Translations under genes and position numbers: made by a program
Origin: an uncultured Oscillospiraceae bacterium
GTDB lineage: Bacteria; Bacillota; Clostridia; Oscillospirales; Oscillospiraceae
Length of the DNA stretch: 61,188 nucleotides
NCBI GenBank assembly: GCA_947584295.1
Contig: CANPWM010000003.1
Location: 1 to 61,188 of the forward strand
Reading direction: 5' to 3'
Shown: positions 32,645-41,194 of the stretch, piece by piece
Layout: each line of letters opens with the position of its first letter
How positions within the stretch are numbered: position 1 is the first letter of the stretch
Notes under the pieces: generated by a model
What the model saw: the letters and a program-made list of their open reading frames with translations, nothing else
Told to the model about the DNA's origin: nothing
The model's database searches: none

Positions 32645-33187
32645 TTATCTGGCCTTGATGATCTGAATGGACAAAATCAGCGTCTTGATGCCGGAGATCA
32701 GGATAGACGCGCCGATCAGCACGCCCACGGAGAGCATGGTGATCATGGGCTGGAAGATGCAAACGACGCCCAGGGCCGCCGTGGCAACGCCCAGGATCAT
32801 CACCACCAGCCACCCGGCGGTGCGCAGCTCATTGGGAAGCTCCTGGTTCAGCTTGCGGAGCTTCAGCGCCTCGGCGATGCCAGTGACGCCGTAGACGACA
32901 AGCCAGATCGCGGCGGCGTAGGCGATCACCATATTGGTGGCAAACTGGGCAAAGACGTTGACCAGCAAAAAGCCCCCGAACAGGATCCCGGCGATGCCTC
33001 CCACCAGCTCCCAGACGCTGCGGCCCTCTCTGCCCGCCGCGTAGCGAAAGACGGCGGAGACGCCGGCCACCACAATGGCCGCGCCCGCGATCCACCCCAG
33101 GGATGCGAAGGTCTCCACCGGCGTCACCATGCAGTCCACGCCGCAAACGATCATCAGAATACTGAGAACGATCATCAACACAGTCAT
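32645..33187 (-). CDS. HdeD/DUF308-like membrane protein
   Basis: The protein has 180 residues from the ATG at 33187, correctly spaced from AAAGGAGGAG. Six hydrophobic segments are arranged in pairs with short loops, including WIAGAAIVVAGVSAVF and VLIGASILISGIKTLI. This fits the DUF308 (HdeD-like) family. HdeD is tied to acid resistance in enterobacteria, but the role in Firmicutes is unknown. It lies between the TetR and cardiolipin synthase genes on one strand. Confidence 0.82.
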   Translation of the reverse strand: MTVLMIVLSILMIVCGVDCMVTPVETFASLGWIAGAAIVVAGVSAVFRYAAGREGRSVWELVGGIAGILFGGFLLVNVFAQFATNMVIAYAAAIWLVVYGVTGIAEALKLRKLNQELPNELRTAGWLVVMILGVATAALGVVCIFQPMITMLSVGVLIGASILISGIKTLILSIQIIKAR

Positions 33188-33218
33188 AAAAAACTCCTCC
33201 TTTAGTTGACTGAAAATA

Positions 33219-33241
33219 CAAAAAGGCCAGCGCCTTTTTTG
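33219..33241 (-). terminator. Small hairpin between TetR and DUF308 genes
   Basis: AAAAAGGC-CAGC-GCCTTTTTT could end transcription in either direction. A larger stem GCCTCCCGT...ACGGGAGGC lies at about 33257-33289. The 244-nt gap otherwise shows no gene. Confidence 0.5.
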
Positions 33242-33431
33242 TGCCTGTTGATAGATGCCTCCCGTCCTCCTGTGGGGAGAACGGGAGGCGCAAAGGGGCC
33301 GTGGGAACAGGGGCAAGATCCGGGTATCGCGCCGGATCGGCCCGCCGTCCCTCTCCTTTCAAAAATCCTCCATATCAACGGAGAGGCCCCGCGTGACGCG
33401 AACGGAAGGGCCGTGCCTACGGCCCGGGGGA

Positions 33432-33938
33432 TCAGCAGAGCTTCAGCATCAGGGCGGAAAGCTCCTCAAAGCTCTTGCCCGCTATGGTCCAGGCCAACAT
33501 GGCCTCGGCGATGAATTCGGCGGTGAACTCGTCGGGGCAGAACCCGCGCAGAGGCGCGGCCAGCTGGGCGCGCAGCAGGGTGTGGTACTTGGCGGAGATG
33601 GCCGTAAACCCGGCCGCCTGCGCGTCCCGGAAAATGCCGCCGTGCAGCTTCAAAAAGGCCAGAAGCTCCCGGTGCATGGTTTGCAGCACCGTCTTGGGCG
33701 TGTCGCCCGGCCCCGGCTCCATGGCCGCCAGCGTCTCCTTCCAGTCGGCCAGAATGAAGGCCGCCGCCAGATCCTCCTTGGAGGGATAGTAGTTATACAC
33801 CACCCCGGGGCTGACCCCCAGGGCCTCCGCCACAGAGCGGATAGTCATGGCCCCGTAGCCGGACTCCATGGACTGCCGGCGCGCCTCCGCCGCCAGCTTT
33901 TCCGCCAGCCCCTCGATGATCTTGGGCACCGGATCCAC
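33432..33938 (-). CDS. TetR family transcriptional regulator
   Basis: The protein has 168 residues with a GTG start at 33938; a second GTG three codons later is possible. The helix-turn-helix is clear in IRSVAEALGVSPGVVYNYYP (about 33-52), followed by SKEDLAAAF. The C-terminal ligand domain is short and unassigned. Its promoter overlaps a palindrome ATGAACGTGTTCAT, so it probably represses itself. The DUF308 and cls genes downstream are candidate targets, and the divergent glgA promoter is close by. Confidence 0.9.
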   Translation of the reverse strand: MDPVPKIIEGLAEKLAAEARRQSMESGYGAMTIRSVAEALGVSPGVVYNYYPSKEDLAAAFILADWKETLAAMEPGPGDTPKTVLQTMHRELLAFLKLHGGIFRDAQAAGFTAISAKYHTLLRAQLAAPLRGFCPDEFTAEFIAEAMLAWTIAGKSFEELSALMLKLC

Positions 33939-33946
33939 CCCTTTTT

Positions 33947-33996
33947 ATGAACGTGTTCATTTTGTCTATTATACGACAAGCTTCGCCCACTGTCAA
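33947..33996 (-). promoter_or_regulatory. TetR-gene promoter and operator
   Basis: On the minus strand, TTGACA (33991-33996), a 17-bp spacer and TATAAT (33968-33973) form a consensus promoter. The palindrome at 33947-33960 (ATGAAC-GT-GTTCAT) covers the expected transcription start, which would give tight autorepression. Confidence 0.8.
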
Positions 33997-34055
33997 GATG
34001 TGGTTACCCTCCGATTCCCGCCCTAAAAATCCAACTGGCATTTTTGCCCAATCCC

Positions 34056-34084
34056 TTGAATATGGGAAAAAGTTGTGCTATTAT
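34056..34084 (+). promoter_or_regulatory. glgA promoter
   Basis: TTGAAT (34056-34061), 17-bp spacer and TATTAT (34079-34084), about 50 nt upstream of the start codon. Confidence 0.65.
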
Positions 34085-34133
34085 AGGGGGTAAGATAAGA
34101 ATTTCCGCCGGATTTATTATGGAGGTGTTTATT

Positions 34134-36032
34134 ATGCCGACAGATAAAAAAGAAAAGATGACCGCCGCCGAGGCCAAGACGGAACCCGTAAAGAAGGCCA
34201 AAGCCGCCGCTGAAACCAAGGCCGAACCCGTGAAGAAGGCCAAGCCCGCCGCCGAAACCAAGGCCGAACCTGTGAAGAAAGCCAAAGCCGCCGCTGAGCC
34301 GAAGGCCGAACCCGCGAAAAAAGCCAAAGCCGCCGCCGAAACCGAAGCCGAACCCGCGAAGAAAACCAAAGCCGCCGCTGAACCCAAAGCCGAACCGACC
34401 AAGAAAGCCAAGGCCGCCGCGCCCAAGGCGGAGGCGGAAAAGAAGCCCCGGGCCGTCAAGGCGAAAAAGCCGGAGAGCGCGCCCGCCGCGCCCGTTGAGG
34501 CCCCCGCGGAGCCCCCTGTGGAGGCCGCCCCCACCGAGGCCGTCCCCGTCGTGGAGACGCCCTCCGAACCCACCGACGGCACCCCCAGGCGGAGCGTGGC
34601 CTTCATCGGCTCGGAGTGCTATCCCTTCGTCAAGACCGGCGGTCTGGGCGACGTGATGTACGCCTTGCCCAAGGCGCTGGTCAAGCACAACTGCGATGTG
34701 AAGGTCATTTTGCCCCGTTATCGGTGTATCCCCTGGGAGTATCAGCAGAAGATGGTCTACCGGGGCGCCTTCGGAATGGATCTGTGCGCCGACGGGCGCT
34801 CCTACTATGTGGGCATCATGGAGTACGTCTGGGATGGCGTCGTCTATGACTTCATCGACAACGAAGAGTTCTTCAACAGCGGGAACCCCTACACCAATCT
34901 GGTGGACGATATCCCCAAGTACTGCTACTTCGCCAAGGCCGCCCTGGCCGCCCTCAACTACATGGACTGGATCCCCGACATCATTCACTGCCACGACTGG
35001 CAGGCGGCGCTGGTGCCTGTGTATCTGCGGACGCTCTTTGAAAACACCAAGCTCTCCCGCGCCAGGACCGTCCTGACGATCCACAACCTGAAATTCCAGG
35101 GCGTATACAATATCCCCACCGTCAAATACTGGTCCGGCCTGCCGGACTATGTGTTCAACAAGGACGCCCTGACGGTGAACTGGGTGGACGCCAATATGCT
35201 CAAGGGCGGCCTCACCTACTCCAACGCCATCACCACCGTCAGCCCCACCTACGCCTGGGAGATCCAGACGCCCGCCTACGGGGAGAACCTGGACGCCCAC
35301 CTGCGGTATCACTCCGGGAAGCTCCGGGGCATCGTCAACGGCATCGACTACGACATCTGGAACCCCCTCACCGACAAGAGCGTTCCCCACAATTACAGCG
35401 CGGCGGACGTGCTGGAGCAGAAAAAGGCCAACAAGCGCGCGCTCCAGGAGGAGCTGGGCCTTCAGGTGGACGACGGCAAGCTGGTCATCGGCCTTATCTC
35501 CCGCCTCACCGACCAGAAGGGCCTGGATCTGGTAAACGCCATCATGCCCCAGATCGTGGACGACTACACCCAGGTGGTGATCCTGGGTACCGGCGACCCC
35601 ATGTATGAGGACTCCTTCCGCTACTACGAAAACGCGTACCGGGGACAGGTCTGCTCCTGCATCATGTACGACGAGTCCCGCTCCCACCGCATCTACGCCG
35701 GCGCGGACGCCCTGCTGGTGCCCTCCCGCTTTGAACCCTGCGGCCTTACGCAGCTCAACGCCATGCGCTACGGCACCGTCCCCATCGTCCGGGAGACCGG
35801 CGGCCTGAAGGACACCGTGGAACCCTACAATATGTTTACCAACACCGGCAACGGCTTCACCTTTGACCGTTACGATGCCGGCCTCCTGCTGGACGCCATC
35901 AACCGCGCCAAGACCCTCTATTTTGAGAACCGCTGGTGCTGGGACGAGATGGTTCGGCGGGACATGGAAAAGGACGTCTCCTGGGACAGCTCCGCCGCCC
36001 AGTATAAGGAGCTGTATCTCCAGCTGACCTGA
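34134..36032 (+). CDS. glgA: Glycogen synthase with a Lys/Ala/Glu/Pro-rich N-terminal tail
   Basis: The protein has 632 residues from the ATG at 34134, 8 nt after GGAGG. Residues about 15-115 are tandem copies of a ~14-residue unit (AEPVKKAKAAAETK type), resembling a histone H1 tail. A Pro/Ala-rich linker extends to about 150. From about 153 the normal GT5 glycogen synthase begins, with the ADP-glucose loop KTGGLGDVMYALPKAL and a C-terminal active-site region PSRFEPCGLTQLNAMRYG. The catalytic part is full length (~480). The tail is unusual and may bind nucleic acid, acidic polymers or partners. No other glycogen genes adjoin it. Confidence 0.92.
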   Translation: MPTDKKEKMTAAEAKTEPVKKAKAAAETKAEPVKKAKPAAETKAEPVKKAKAAAEPKAEPAKKAKAAAETEAEPAKKTKAAAEPKAEPTKKAKAAAPKAEAEKKPRAVKAKKPESAPAAPVEAPAEPPVEAAPTEAVPVVETPSEPTDGTPRRSVAFIGSECYPFVKTGGLGDVMYALPKALVKHNCDVKVILPRYRCIPWEYQQKMVYRGAFGMDLCADGRSYYVGIMEYVWDGVVYDFIDNEEFFNSGNPYTNLVDDIPKYCYFAKAALAALNYMDWIPDIIHCHDWQAALVPVYLRTLFENTKLSRARTVLTIHNLKFQGVYNIPTVKYWSGLPDYVFNKDALTVNWVDANMLKGGLTYSNAITTVSPTYAWEIQTPAYGENLDAHLRYHSGKLRGIVNGIDYDIWNPLTDKSVPHNYSAADVLEQKKANKRALQEELGLQVDDGKLVIGLISRLTDQKGLDLVNAIMPQIVDDYTQVVILGTGDPMYEDSFRYYENAYRGQVCSCIMYDESRSHRIYAGADALLVPSRFEPCGLTQLNAMRYGTVPIVRETGGLKDTVEPYNMFTNTGNGFTFDRYDAGLLLDAINRAKTLYFENRWCWDEMVRRDMEKDVSWDSSAAQYKELYLQLT

Positions 36033-36115
36033 CGCGCCCCCGCCTTGTTCAAATCCCCCATGCGCTGGGGTAATGATCTCATGTGAACCCCTGACTGATC
36101 AGAGGCGGGAAAAGT

Positions 36116-36151
36116 GAAAAGGCTCTCTGGCTTGGGGCCGGAGGGCCTTTT
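36116..36151 (+). terminator. Terminator of glgA
   Basis: AAAAGGCTCTCTGGC pairs with GCCGGAGGGCCTTTTT, a stem flanked by A and T runs, about 85 nt past the stop codon. Confidence 0.75.
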
Positions 36152-36333
36152 TAGATGTCCCAATTCGACTTTGTGTTCCCAGGTAAAATCGTGAACAATA
36201 ATCAATCAATATGAATAAAACCCCATCACTTCCATCTGATGAGTTGTAGATTTCTTCACATTTGGGTGGCATAATATTAAATATCGAGTGGGCGATTGTT
36301 CGATAAACTGGGAATCTGAGAGGAAAATAAATA
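36152..36333. other. AT-rich intergenic sequence, nothing recognised
   Basis: This marks the start of AT-rich accessory DNA between glgA and pepF. It holds no supported coding frame. Confidence 0.4.
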
Positions 36334-36429
36334 ATGACTGAAAATTTTAACTTATTTATGTTCTGTGCTATGATTCCGATAGTTGTGGGAGTAATCGTAG
36401 CAGTATTAAATAACAAGAAAAAGAAATGA
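36334..36429 (+). CDS. Tiny membrane peptide (31 residues)
   Basis: The frame reads MTENFNLFMFCAMIPIVVGV and continues with a hydrophobic run and a NNKKKK tail. One membrane segment followed by Lys is the layout of Firmicute type I toxins and small membrane regulators. AGAGG lies about 10 nt upstream, and a dedicated terminator follows the stop. No antisense RNA promoter was proven. A chance frame is unlikely given the hydrophobic run plus terminator, but not excluded. Confidence 0.5.
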   Translation: MTENFNLFMFCAMIPIVVGVIVAVLNNKKKK

Positions 36430-36459
36430 AAATTTCTGTATGCTGACAGAAATTTTTTA
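36430..36459 (+). terminator. Terminator of the tiny membrane peptide
   Basis: AAATTTCTGT pairs with ACAGAAATTT and is followed by T residues, directly after the stop at 36429. Confidence 0.75.
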
Positions 36460-36466
36460 TGCACAC

Positions 36467-36600
36467 CGTGGGCTGAATATCCACCACGGCCACGGCTCTA
36501 ATACTCCCGGAACACAAGAGGAAAATGGACAGCCTTGACCGAACTCTGCGGGACATGGAAAGAAGCCCCAAACGAGACAGAGGAGCAAATTCATCTATAA
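36467..36600 (+). repeat. Degenerate duplicated fragment (copy 1)
   Basis: The segment around 36482-36535 (CACGGCCACGGCTCTAATAC onward) is clearly similar to 37334-37388. Read in frame it gives ILPEHKRKMDSLDRTLRDME, so it looks like a piece of a coding sequence. The parent gene is not recognised. Confidence 0.45.
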
Positions 36601-36643
36601 ATTTAGGCGGTATACCATAAAGAAAGGGGGCGGAGGCTTGATC

Positions 36644-37234
36644 TTGGAAGAACAGTTATCGGAAATATATAAGGCCGAAAACGAGCTATATGAAGCTGAA
36701 AAAGAGCAAGAACAGGACTGGCCAAAGGTGTTTGCGCAGTACAAAGAACTCTATCAACAGTTTCCAGTGCAAAAGGTCGCCATACACTTCGCGTTCTTTT
36801 GCTGGTATCTTCTCTGGCAATGGGATGAGATCGTATTTCCGGGAGAGCAGCTGTCATCCTATGACCGGGCAACACTTGATATTCGCAACGGGATGTCAAA
36901 GTCGGAGCTGTTTTCAAGTCTGAACCGCATGGCAAGAAGGCTCTTATCGCCGGTGGACGAGACGGAGGACAAATATCTTGCGATTTTGATCCATATGCGC
37001 AATATTTATCCGTACTTTTTTGAAAGCAATATCTTGTCTGATGCGTTTGCCGAGCAAATATTGGTTTATTTAGAAAACAAGCAGACTACCGATTTTATCA
37101 CAAAGCGCATATGTTTATATCAGCGGAACCCGGATATAACGTGGTCGTCAAGCGAGGAAAAAACAGCTGACGAAATGTTTCCTTCCGATGGCAGCCTAAT
37201 TACACATTACTTTCAATGGCTATTTAGAGGATAG
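36644..37234 (+). CDS. Unknown protein in AT-rich island
   Basis: About 196 residues from a TTG at 36644, 8 nt after GGAGG; a TTG at 36638 is too close. The N-terminus is charged and helical (LSEIYKAENELYEAEKEQEQ), followed by aromatic-rich sequence (FAFFCWYLLWQWDE) that is probably a buried helix rather than a true membrane span. Nothing is recognised. Size, acidity and island position resemble immunity proteins of polymorphic toxins, but no toxin gene is next to it. Confidence 0.65.
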   Translation: MEEQLSEIYKAENELYEAEKEQEQDWPKVFAQYKELYQQFPVQKVAIHFAFFCWYLLWQWDEIVFPGEQLSSYDRATLDIRNGMSKSELFSSLNRMARRLLSPVDETEDKYLAILIHMRNIYPYFFESNILSDAFAEQILVYLENKQTTDFITKRICLYQRNPDITWSSSEEKTADEMFPSDGSLITHYFQWLFRG

Positions 37235-37271
37235 CTAACTTCATTTGAACTATCTATCAGTTATTTCTCCT

Positions 37272-37307
37272 CCCCGTCGGCAATTATGTTGGCGGGGAAA
37301 TCTTTTA
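37272..37307 (+). terminator. Terminator of the unknown island gene
   Basis: CCCCGTC (37272-37278) pairs with GGCGGGG (37291-37297), followed by AAATCTTTTATTC. Confidence 0.65.
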
Positions 37308-37333
37308 TTCATTCCGTTGGATAAATTTTCACC

Positions 37334-37388
37334 ATGGCTATGGCTCAGATACTCCGGGAACACAAAAGGAAATTGGGAGTTTTAGATC
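37334..37388 (+). repeat. Degenerate duplicated fragment (copy 2)
   Basis: It matches 36482-36535. In frame it reads MAMAQILREHKRKLGVLDR from an ATG, then loses similarity. This gap (37235-37550) holds nothing else apart from the terminator above. Confidence 0.45.
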
Positions 37389-37439
37389 GTGCATATTTTT
37401 TGCCAAAAGCGCTTGTGCTTTGCGTGAGAAAGCGTTAAA

Positions 37440-38150
37440 ATGAAAAATGATAAAGAACAGTCGTTTTCTTCACATTTGGGCTGTCTAACGTTATATGAAA
37501 TGCCGAACGGGGCGCCGTTCGATGAATCAGAATTCAGGGAGATGGGTACTATGTCTAAAATAATAGCAAGGCGATATGTGTCTGAGGAAGCAATAAAGCG
37601 AGCCCTTAAAATAGATTCCTTTCGCAATTTGTCAAAAGATAAAATAATGCAGTTTGCGTCAATGATTCCTTATATGGACAAGGACGTTGCGATTTCCGCG
37701 ATAAACCAATTTCCGGCTTTTGCAGAATCTGGCAAAACAATTATATCATACTATAAGGAAATCTGCGATAGTATTCTGCTAAAGAGCAAGGAAAGTCAAG
37801 AGGCTGTAATTCATGGCTACCAGACAATTCTTGACGCGTTAGCAAAGAGAATGGACTCAGAGAACATTACAGAAGCCGAAAGAAAAGCAATAACGGAAGA
37901 CATGATCAAAATAGCGGATAAAATCGCCGAGGCTGATTTGCAATACAAAAAGTTTTTAGAAAGGCTTTGGATTAAATTTGGGTGGACAGTTTTGGGCATT
38001 GTGGCAATGATCGGCGCTGGAATAGGCATTCATTCCGCGTTTGGTAATAGTCAAGAATTACCGCAGCTTGAGGAGGACGAGGACGACGCGTATGACGAGG
38101 ACGATGATGAAAAGCGCGATGATGACGAGCGCGATGATGAAAAGCTTTAA
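37440..38150 (+). CDS. Unknown protein with one membrane segment and acidic tail
   Basis: Up to 236 residues. The start is uncertain: the ATG at 37440 has little ribosome site, while that at 37551 (MSKIIARRYV) follows GGGAGATG and may be the true one, giving 199 residues. The middle is helical and hydrophilic. One membrane segment (about 178-200, WTVLGIVAMIGAGIGIHSAF) precedes a tail almost entirely of Asp, Glu, Lys and Arg. It is AT-rich compared with its surroundings, so probably acquired. The family is not recognised. Confidence 0.6.
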   Translation: MKNDKEQSFSSHLGCLTLYEMPNGAPFDESEFREMGTMSKIIARRYVSEEAIKRALKIDSFRNLSKDKIMQFASMIPYMDKDVAISAINQFPAFAESGKTIISYYKEICDSILLKSKESQEAVIHGYQTILDALAKRMDSENITEAERKAITEDMIKIADKIAEADLQYKKFLERLWIKFGWTVLGIVAMIGAGIGIHSAFGNSQELPQLEEDEDDAYDEDDDEKRDDDERDDEKL

Positions 38151-38239
38151 TTCTATCCCTGCTTGTCGGGACGTTGCAAACCTCTTTTGGAGCAAAAGGC
38201 CGCGCTTTCATACATAGTCTTACGCCCATTGATCGCACG

Positions 38240-38271
38240 CAAAAAAACGCAAATTTGATATTTTTCCGACA
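38240..38271 (-). repeat. Short fragment of the dispersed intergenic repeat
   Basis: GCAAATTTGATATTTTTCCG resembles part of the right half of the repeat (54 kb copy around 53985-54003), in the same orientation as that copy. Only about 30 bp are kept. Confidence 0.5.
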
Positions 38272-38275
38272 GTCT

Positions 38276-38311
38276 AAAAGGACGGTATTGCTTTCGCAAT
38301 ACCGTCCTTTT
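38276..38311. terminator. Bidirectional terminator after pepF
   Basis: AAAAGGACGGTATTGC pairs perfectly with GCAATACCGTCCTTTT around a 4-nt loop. It serves pepF on the minus strand and possibly the island gene on the plus strand. Confidence 0.85.
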
Positions 38312-38338
38312 GTACGCGCAGCAACGGCGTCTGGCCGG

Positions 38339-40141
38339 TCAGTCCAGCAGGCCCGCCAGCTCGTCGATCAGCTCACCAAAGAGCTTCAGCGCGTCGTTCA
38401 CCGGCTGGGGGGTACTCATATCCACACCGGCCATCTTCAACAGGGAGACGGGGTCGGTGGAGCAGCCGCCGGAGAGGAAGCTCAGATAGTCCCGCACCGC
38501 CTCCGGGCCGCCTGTGAGGATGCGCTGGGACAGCGCCATAGCGGCGGAAAAGCCCGTGGCGTACTGGTAGACATAGAACCGGCGATAGAAGTGGGGGATC
38601 CGCGCCCACTCCATGGCGATCTCCTCGTCCACCACCATGTCGGGGCCGTAGTAGAGCCTGTTCAGGTCGGCGTAGATATCGCAGAGCCGCTGGGCCGTCA
38701 GGGCCTCGCCCCGCTCGGCCAGAGTGTGGGTCTTCAGCTCGAACTCCGCGAACATGGTCTGCCGGTACAGGGTAGTGCGGAACTGCTCCAGGAAGTAGTT
38801 GATCAGCACCGCCCGCTGGCGCTTGTCGGCGGTGCGATCCAGCAGGTACCGCATCAGAATGGCCTCGTTGCAGGTGGAGGCCACCTCCGCCACAAAAAGC
38901 ACATAATTCGCGTACACCGTGGGCTGATTCCTGGTACTGAGGTAGGAGTGCATGGCGTGGCCCATCTCATGGGCCAGGGTAAAGACGCTGTCCAGGTTGT
39001 CGTTGTAGTTGAGCAGGACGTAGGGGTGTACCCGCGCGCCGCTGGAGTAGGCCCCGGCCCGCTTGCCCTGGTTTTCGTAAATATCCATCCAGCGCCCCTC
39101 AAAGGCGGAGCGCAGGACCTGGCAATACTCCTGGCCGTACACCTTCGCGGCCTCCAGCACGTCCTCCCTGGCCTCCTCAAAGCCGATAAACCGCTCCGCC
39201 TCAGGCACTATGGAGACGTAGAGATCGTACATACGAAGCTCGTCAAGCCCCAGGGCCTTTTTCCGCAGGGCCATATATTTATACATCTTGTCCAGGTTCT
39301 GGTGTACCGCCTCCAGCAGATTGTGGTACACGCTTTCGGGGATCTCCGAGGGGAACAGGGCCGCCTGGAGGGCGGAGTCGTATTTGCGCGCCCTGGCGTG
39401 AAAGACGTTCTTCTGGATCTCCGCGTTCAGCATGGCGGCAAGGCCGTTTTTAAAGCCCGCGTATGTGTGGTAGAGGGAGTCGTAGGCGTTCTTCCGCAGC
39501 GTCCTGTCGGGGCTGGTCATCAGCGCCAGATAGCTCCCGTGGGTGACCTGATGCTCCCCGCCCCGGCTGTCCAGGGCGGCGGGAAATCTCATATCCGCGT
39601 CAGAGAAGGCGTTGAAGATCTGGGACGGCCCCCGGGAGATCTGTCCGGCGGCGGCCAACAGCTCCTCCTCCGGCTGGGAGAGGGTGTGTTCCCGGCTCCG
39701 GCGCTGGCGGGTGAGGTACCGGCGGTACTTCTCCAGCCCCGGCTCCTGGGCGTAAAACTGCTCCAGCGTCTCCTCCGGTATGGCGTTGATCTCCGGCCCC
39801 TCAAAGGCCACAGCGCCGCTGAGCTTCACCCCGAAGCTGGCAAGGCGGCCCTGCATGGCCTGGTGGACGGGATCCGCCGTGTCCTCGTCGTGGCGGAACA
39901 TGGCGTAGGAGAACACCGGCTCCAGCCGCTCCTCCGTCTTATCGCTCAGCTCAAGATACTCCAAAAGCGTCTTGGCCGACTGGCCCAACCGGCCCCGGTA
40001 GGCCGCGGCCTGGGCGGGGATGTCCTGGCACGCCTCAAACGCCTTCTCCCAGGCCTCGTCGCTGGGGAAAAGATCCTCGATGCTCCAGCAGGTATCCTTC
40101 TCCCGCTGGGCCCGGGTGACGATCTGTCTCTTCTCTGCCAT
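38339..40141 (-). CDS. pepF: Oligoendopeptidase F
   Basis: The protein has 600 residues from the ATG at 40141, 8 nt after GGAGG. The M3 zinc motif HEMGHAMHS lies at about 378-386, and the downstream Glu ligand is expected in the following helix. Length matches PepF (about 600). It cleaves peptides of about 7-17 residues in the cytoplasm and recycles amino acids. It is monocistronic, bounded by the terminator at 38276-38311. Confidence 0.95.
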   Translation of the reverse strand: MAEKRQIVTRAQREKDTCWSIEDLFPSDEAWEKAFEACQDIPAQAAAYRGRLGQSAKTLLEYLELSDKTEERLEPVFSYAMFRHDEDTADPVHQAMQGRLASFGVKLSGAVAFEGPEINAIPEETLEQFYAQEPGLEKYRRYLTRQRRSREHTLSQPEEELLAAAGQISRGPSQIFNAFSDADMRFPAALDSRGGEHQVTHGSYLALMTSPDRTLRKNAYDSLYHTYAGFKNGLAAMLNAEIQKNVFHARARKYDSALQAALFPSEIPESVYHNLLEAVHQNLDKMYKYMALRKKALGLDELRMYDLYVSIVPEAERFIGFEEAREDVLEAAKVYGQEYCQVLRSAFEGRWMDIYENQGKRAGAYSSGARVHPYVLLNYNDNLDSVFTLAHEMGHAMHSYLSTRNQPTVYANYVLFVAEVASTCNEAILMRYLLDRTADKRQRAVLINYFLEQFRTTLYRQTMFAEFELKTHTLAERGEALTAQRLCDIYADLNRLYYGPDMVVDEEIAMEWARIPHFYRRFYVYQYATGFSAAMALSQRILTGGPEAVRDYLSFLSGGCSTDPVSLLKMAGVDMSTPQPVNDALKLFGELIDELAGLLD

Positions 40142-40193
40142 TTTCCTGTCCTCCGTCAAAGTTTGTAAAAAAGCGTATCCTCCGCCGCGGCCC

Positions 40194-40529
40194 TCACTCC
40201 AGCTCCGGCAGCGGCGCCCTCTCCGGCATCAGCACCCGGGCAAAGAGCGTCACGTCCCCGGCGGGGAGCGTCCTGTCCAGCTCGCGCCGGGCGCGGTTCA
40301 GGGGAAAAAGATAGGCGTTCCCCTCGCTGTCCTCCAGGTACTGCCGGCACACAAAGACATTGTCCACCAGGAAGATGCCCACGTCCCCCGGCGCCAGGGG
40401 GCCGGGACGGGCGGCAAACACCGGCTCGCCCTTTTTCAGATACGGCTCCATGGTGTCGTCCGTCATGACCACGCCAAATTCCGTCCCCGGCGGGACGCGG
40501 GCGGGGTCGCGGAAGCTCATACCGGCCAT
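40194..40529 (-). CDS. S24/LexA-like protein without catalytic residues
   Basis: The protein has 111 residues from an ATG that begins 2 nt after the ktrA stop. The S24 fold is recognisable in EFGVVMTDDTMEPYLKKG and DVGIFLVDNVFVCRQYL, but the nucleophile position of (D)SMEP is Thr and the expected Lys of the VKR-like motif is replaced (VCRQ). There is no helix-turn-helix. It is probably an inactive, reduced member of the family. Its position at the end of the potassium uptake operon suggests co-expression; the function is unknown. Confidence 0.7.
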   Translation of the reverse strand: MAGMSFRDPARVPPGTEFGVVMTDDTMEPYLKKGEPVFAARPGPLAPGDVGIFLVDNVFVCRQYLEDSEGNAYLFPLNRARRELDRTLPAGDVTLFARVLMPERAPLPELE

Positions 40530-40530
40530 G

Positions 40531-41181
40531 TTACGCCTTGCCCGCCAGCTTAAAGACGTCCGAGGACGCGCCCATGACCATGATATGATCCCCCTCGCAG
40601 AAGATATAGCCGGGGCCGGGGGCGGCCACGATCTTCTCGCCCTTCTTGATGGCGATGATGTTGACGTTGTGCTTTTTCCGCACGTCCACCCCCACGATGG
40701 TGTTCCCCACCCAGGCCCGGGGGGTGTTGATCTCATAGATGGCCACGTCTTCCGTCAGGGGGATAAAGTCGAAAATATTGTCGGAGTTGTAGCGCACGGC
40801 CACCCGCTCGGCGATCTCCCGCTCGGGATAGACCACCTCTGTGGCGCCGATCTGCTTCAGGAGCATCTCCTGGATATCCTGGGTGGTCTTGGAGATGACC
40901 CGCTTGGCCCCATGCCGCTTGAGCAGGGCCGTGGTCACCAGGGAGGACTGAAAATCGTCCCCCGTGGTCACAAAGCACAGGTCAAAATTCTCCACCCCCA
41001 GGGAGGCGATCACCGGCTCCTTGGTGCAGTCGCCGATGGAGCACTCGGTAAACTGGTTGGCCATCAGCTCCACCAGCTCCGGATCCTTGTCCACGATCAT
41101 CACGTCGTTGCCCAGCTCCTGCATACGCACCGCCAGATGGCGGCCGAACCGGCCCAGGCCGATCACCAAAACGGATTTCAT
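40531..41181 (-). CDS. ktrA: Potassium uptake regulatory subunit (TrkA/KtrA)
   Basis: The protein has 216 residues. The RCK_N domain begins VLVIGLGRFGRHLAVRM (GxGxxG nucleotide motif), with Asp at the end of the second strand (VDKDPE). An RCK_C domain occupies about 140-216. It forms a ring that gates the membrane subunit encoded directly upstream (13-nt gap), responding to nucleotide or c-di-AMP. Confidence 0.93.
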   Translation of the reverse strand: MKSVLVIGLGRFGRHLAVRMQELGNDVMIVDKDPELVELMANQFTECSIGDCTKEPVIASLGVENFDLCFVTTGDDFQSSLVTTALLKRHGAKRVISKTTQDIQEMLLKQIGATEVVYPEREIAERVAVRYNSDNIFDFIPLTEDVAIYEINTPRAWVGNTIVGVDVRKKHNVNIIAIKKGEKIVAAPGPGYIFCEGDHIMVMGASSDVFKLAGKA

Positions 41182-41194
41182 AACATACCTCCTG

